DNA of 64,000 bases. Source: Methylophilus sp. 42. Its GTDB lineage: Bacteria > Pseudomonadota > Gammaproteobacteria > Burkholderiales > Methylophilaceae. Positions within the stretch are counted from its first letter, which is position 1. Each line of letters starts with the position of its first letter. This document shows positions 62,883-64,000 of this stretch, in pieces. The stretch spans positions 2,474,961-2,538,960 of the forward strand of contig NZ_KB913031.1 in assembly GCF_000384155.1 (NCBI RefSeq), read 5' to 3'. Made by a program: the position numbers and the translations under genes. A model generated the notes under the pieces. That model worked only from the letters and a program-made list of their open reading frames with translations, did no database searches and was not told the DNA's origin.

Positions 62883-64000
62883 ATGAAAAAGAATCCACTG
62901 ATCACAGGCCTGGTCAGCGCCATGTTCGCCACACTGGCCACCTCTGCCTGGGCAGATATTAACGATGTGCGCGCAAATTTGAGCAAACTGCATGTGCCGG
63001 AAGGCTTTCATGTTGAAGTCTACGCAGAAGTACCCGGTGCGCGCCAAATGGCGCTGGGCACCAACGGCAATGTCTACGTCGGCACACGCGGCAGCAAAGT
63101 ATACGCCGTGGTCGATAAAAACAAGGACCATAAAGCCGACCAGGTCGTCACTATTCTGGATGACCTGAGTGTAGGCAATGGCGTGGCCATGGTTGATGGC
63201 CATTTATATGTCGCTGAGCAACATCGCATCACGCGTTATGCCGCACCCGATTTCGATTTAACCCTGCCATTCAAGGCCATGCGTGAAGTCATTTACGACA
63301 AGTTGCCAGACAAGGCACACCACGGCTGGCGCTACCTGGCGGCAGGCCCGGACAACAAGTTATATGTCACCTTGGGTGCACCATGCAATATTTGTGACCC
63401 GGTCGGCATTGAAGCCTCGATTATTCGCATGAATCCGGATGGCAGCCAGGTAGAAACCTTTGCCAAAGGTGTGCGTAACTCGGTAGGCATGGACTTTCAG
63501 CCAGGCACCAACACCCTGTTTTTCACCGACAATGGTGTCGACCTGTTAGGTGCCGATGTGCCACACGACGAACTTAACGCGGCCCCTAAAGCCGGTTTGC
63601 ATTTTGGCTTTCCTTACTACGCCGGTGGCGATGCGCGTGACCCGAACTGGAAAAACAAAACGCCGCCAGCTGACGTGACCAAACCAGTAGCCGAATTCCA
63701 GGCACACACCGCCAACCTGGGCTTTAAGTTTTATACCGGCAAACAGTTTCCAGCCGAATATCAGGGCAATGCCGTGATTGCGCAGCATGGTTCCTGGAAC
63801 CGTAAAGTACCCGTCGGCTACCAGTTGGTACGCGTGACATTTGACGCCCAGCAGCAGGTCAAGGAAACCAAGCCATTTATCGACGGCTGGCTGAGTGCTG
63901 AAGGCGAAGTATGGGGCCGCCCGAATGATGTGCTGCAACTACCGGATGGCTCTTTACTGGTATCGGATGACTACAATGGCGTGATTTACCGTGTCAGCTA
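62883..64000 (+). CDS. Periplasmic sorbosone/glucose dehydrogenase-like protein, 3 prime end cut
   Basis: 372 complete codons are visible; the frame is open to the last base, but the final VIYRVS is near the usual C-terminus, so little is missing. A signal peptide ends at SAWA-DIN. The protein is of the glucose/sorbosone dehydrogenase (GSDH) beta-propeller group, with HHGWRYLAAGPDNKLYVTLG, GVRNSVGMDFQPG, FTDNGVDLLG and AQHGSWNRK. Soluble members use PQQ to oxidise sugars in the periplasm. It is divergent from the AraC gene. Cofactor and substrate are inferred from the family. Confidence 0.87.
   Translation, partial: MKKNPLITGLVSAMFATLATSAWADINDVRANLSKLHVPEGFHVEVYAEVPGARQMALGTNGNVYVGTRGSKVYAVVDKNKDHKADQVVTILDDLSVGNGVAMVDGHLYVAEQHRITRYAAPDFDLTLPFKAMREVIYDKLPDKAHHGWRYLAAGPDNKLYVTLGAPCNICDPVGIEASIIRMNPDGSQVETFAKGVRNSVGMDFQPGTNTLFFTDNGVDLLGADVPHDELNAAPKAGLHFGFPYYAGGDARDPNWKNKTPPADVTKPVAEFQAHTANLGFKFYTGKQFPAEYQGNAVIAQHGSWNRKVPVGYQLVRVTFDAQQQVKETKPFIDGWLSAEGEVWGRPNDVLQLPDGSLLVSDDYNGVIYRVS

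Noticed and set aside
62784-63203. Open frame on the minus strand over the sorbosone-dehydrogenase-like gene
   Set aside because: The + strand frame has a signal peptide and clear family motifs across the same bases; the minus frame is its shadow, as is that at 63546-63938.
1-64000. Mobile elements, CRISPR arrays, tRNA or rRNA genes, prophage
   Set aside because: No transposase or integrase motif, no regularly spaced repeats and no recognisable structural RNA were seen by eye; short or divergent elements could be missed without a search.

Overview
The window looks like a chromosomal segment of a Gram-negative proteobacterium. A TonB-dependent receptor, an RND efflux pump, outer-membrane factors and a sigma-54 activator support this. 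Gene style and about 50% GC suggest a betaproteobacterium, possibly a methylotroph of the Methylophilaceae; that placement is an impression and was not computed. I see no rRNA, tRNA, CRISPR array, transposase or phage gene.

The core (about 3.1-42.9 kb) is a large organosulfur-scavenging island. It encodes a TonB-dependent receptor, its own TonB-ExbB-ExbD, a SsuABC-type importer with two different permeases, a YejBEFA importer, three flavin monooxygenases (two SsuD-like, one DszA/NtaA-like), an SsuE/MsuE-type FMN reductase, three cytoplasmic DszB-like putative desulfinases, a cupin thiol-dioxygenase-like protein, two unusual class II aldolase-fold proteins, an LsfA-like 1-Cys peroxiredoxin, dodecin and two heterodimeric ABC exporters. 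A sensor-less SfnR-like sigma-54 activator sits at 41.1 kb.

Nine transcription units in this island each have a GG-N10-GC (-24/-12) promoter, and 65-155 bases upstream of each lies a 16-base element close to TGTTG-N6-CAACA. They drive: the SsuD-like pair; yejBEFA; aldolase-DszA-cytochrome b561; the TonB receptor; DszB1-methyltransferase-peroxiredoxin; DszB2-cupin-dodecin; ssuB-tonB-exbBD-ssuCC; aldolase-DszB3-ssuA; and the FMN reductase. I read this as one sulfur-limitation regulon run by the activator. The pathway I infer is uptake of organosulfur compounds, conversion to sulfonates or sulfinates, then release of sulfite. Around 18.6-33.0 kb the genes are mirrored: exporter pair plus DszB1 on the + strand, DszB2 plus exporter pair on the - strand.

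Left flank (0-3.1 kb): a DUF1993 gene end, a Tat-exported dienelactone hydrolase, a GNAT acetyltransferase, a methyltransferase and a membrane protein. Right flank (43-64 kb): a secreted protein of unknown function, a 57-residue DUF1328 protein, RelA, DUF202, an RND pump with its adaptor, a DedA-rhodanese fusion, a cation/proton exchanger, a four-gene aromatic-acid-type efflux operon with its MarR regulator and two matching operators, a homodimeric-type ABC exporter, a YahK-like alcohol dehydrogenase with a YqhC-like AraC regulator, and a sorbosone-dehydrogenase-like protein cut by the window end.
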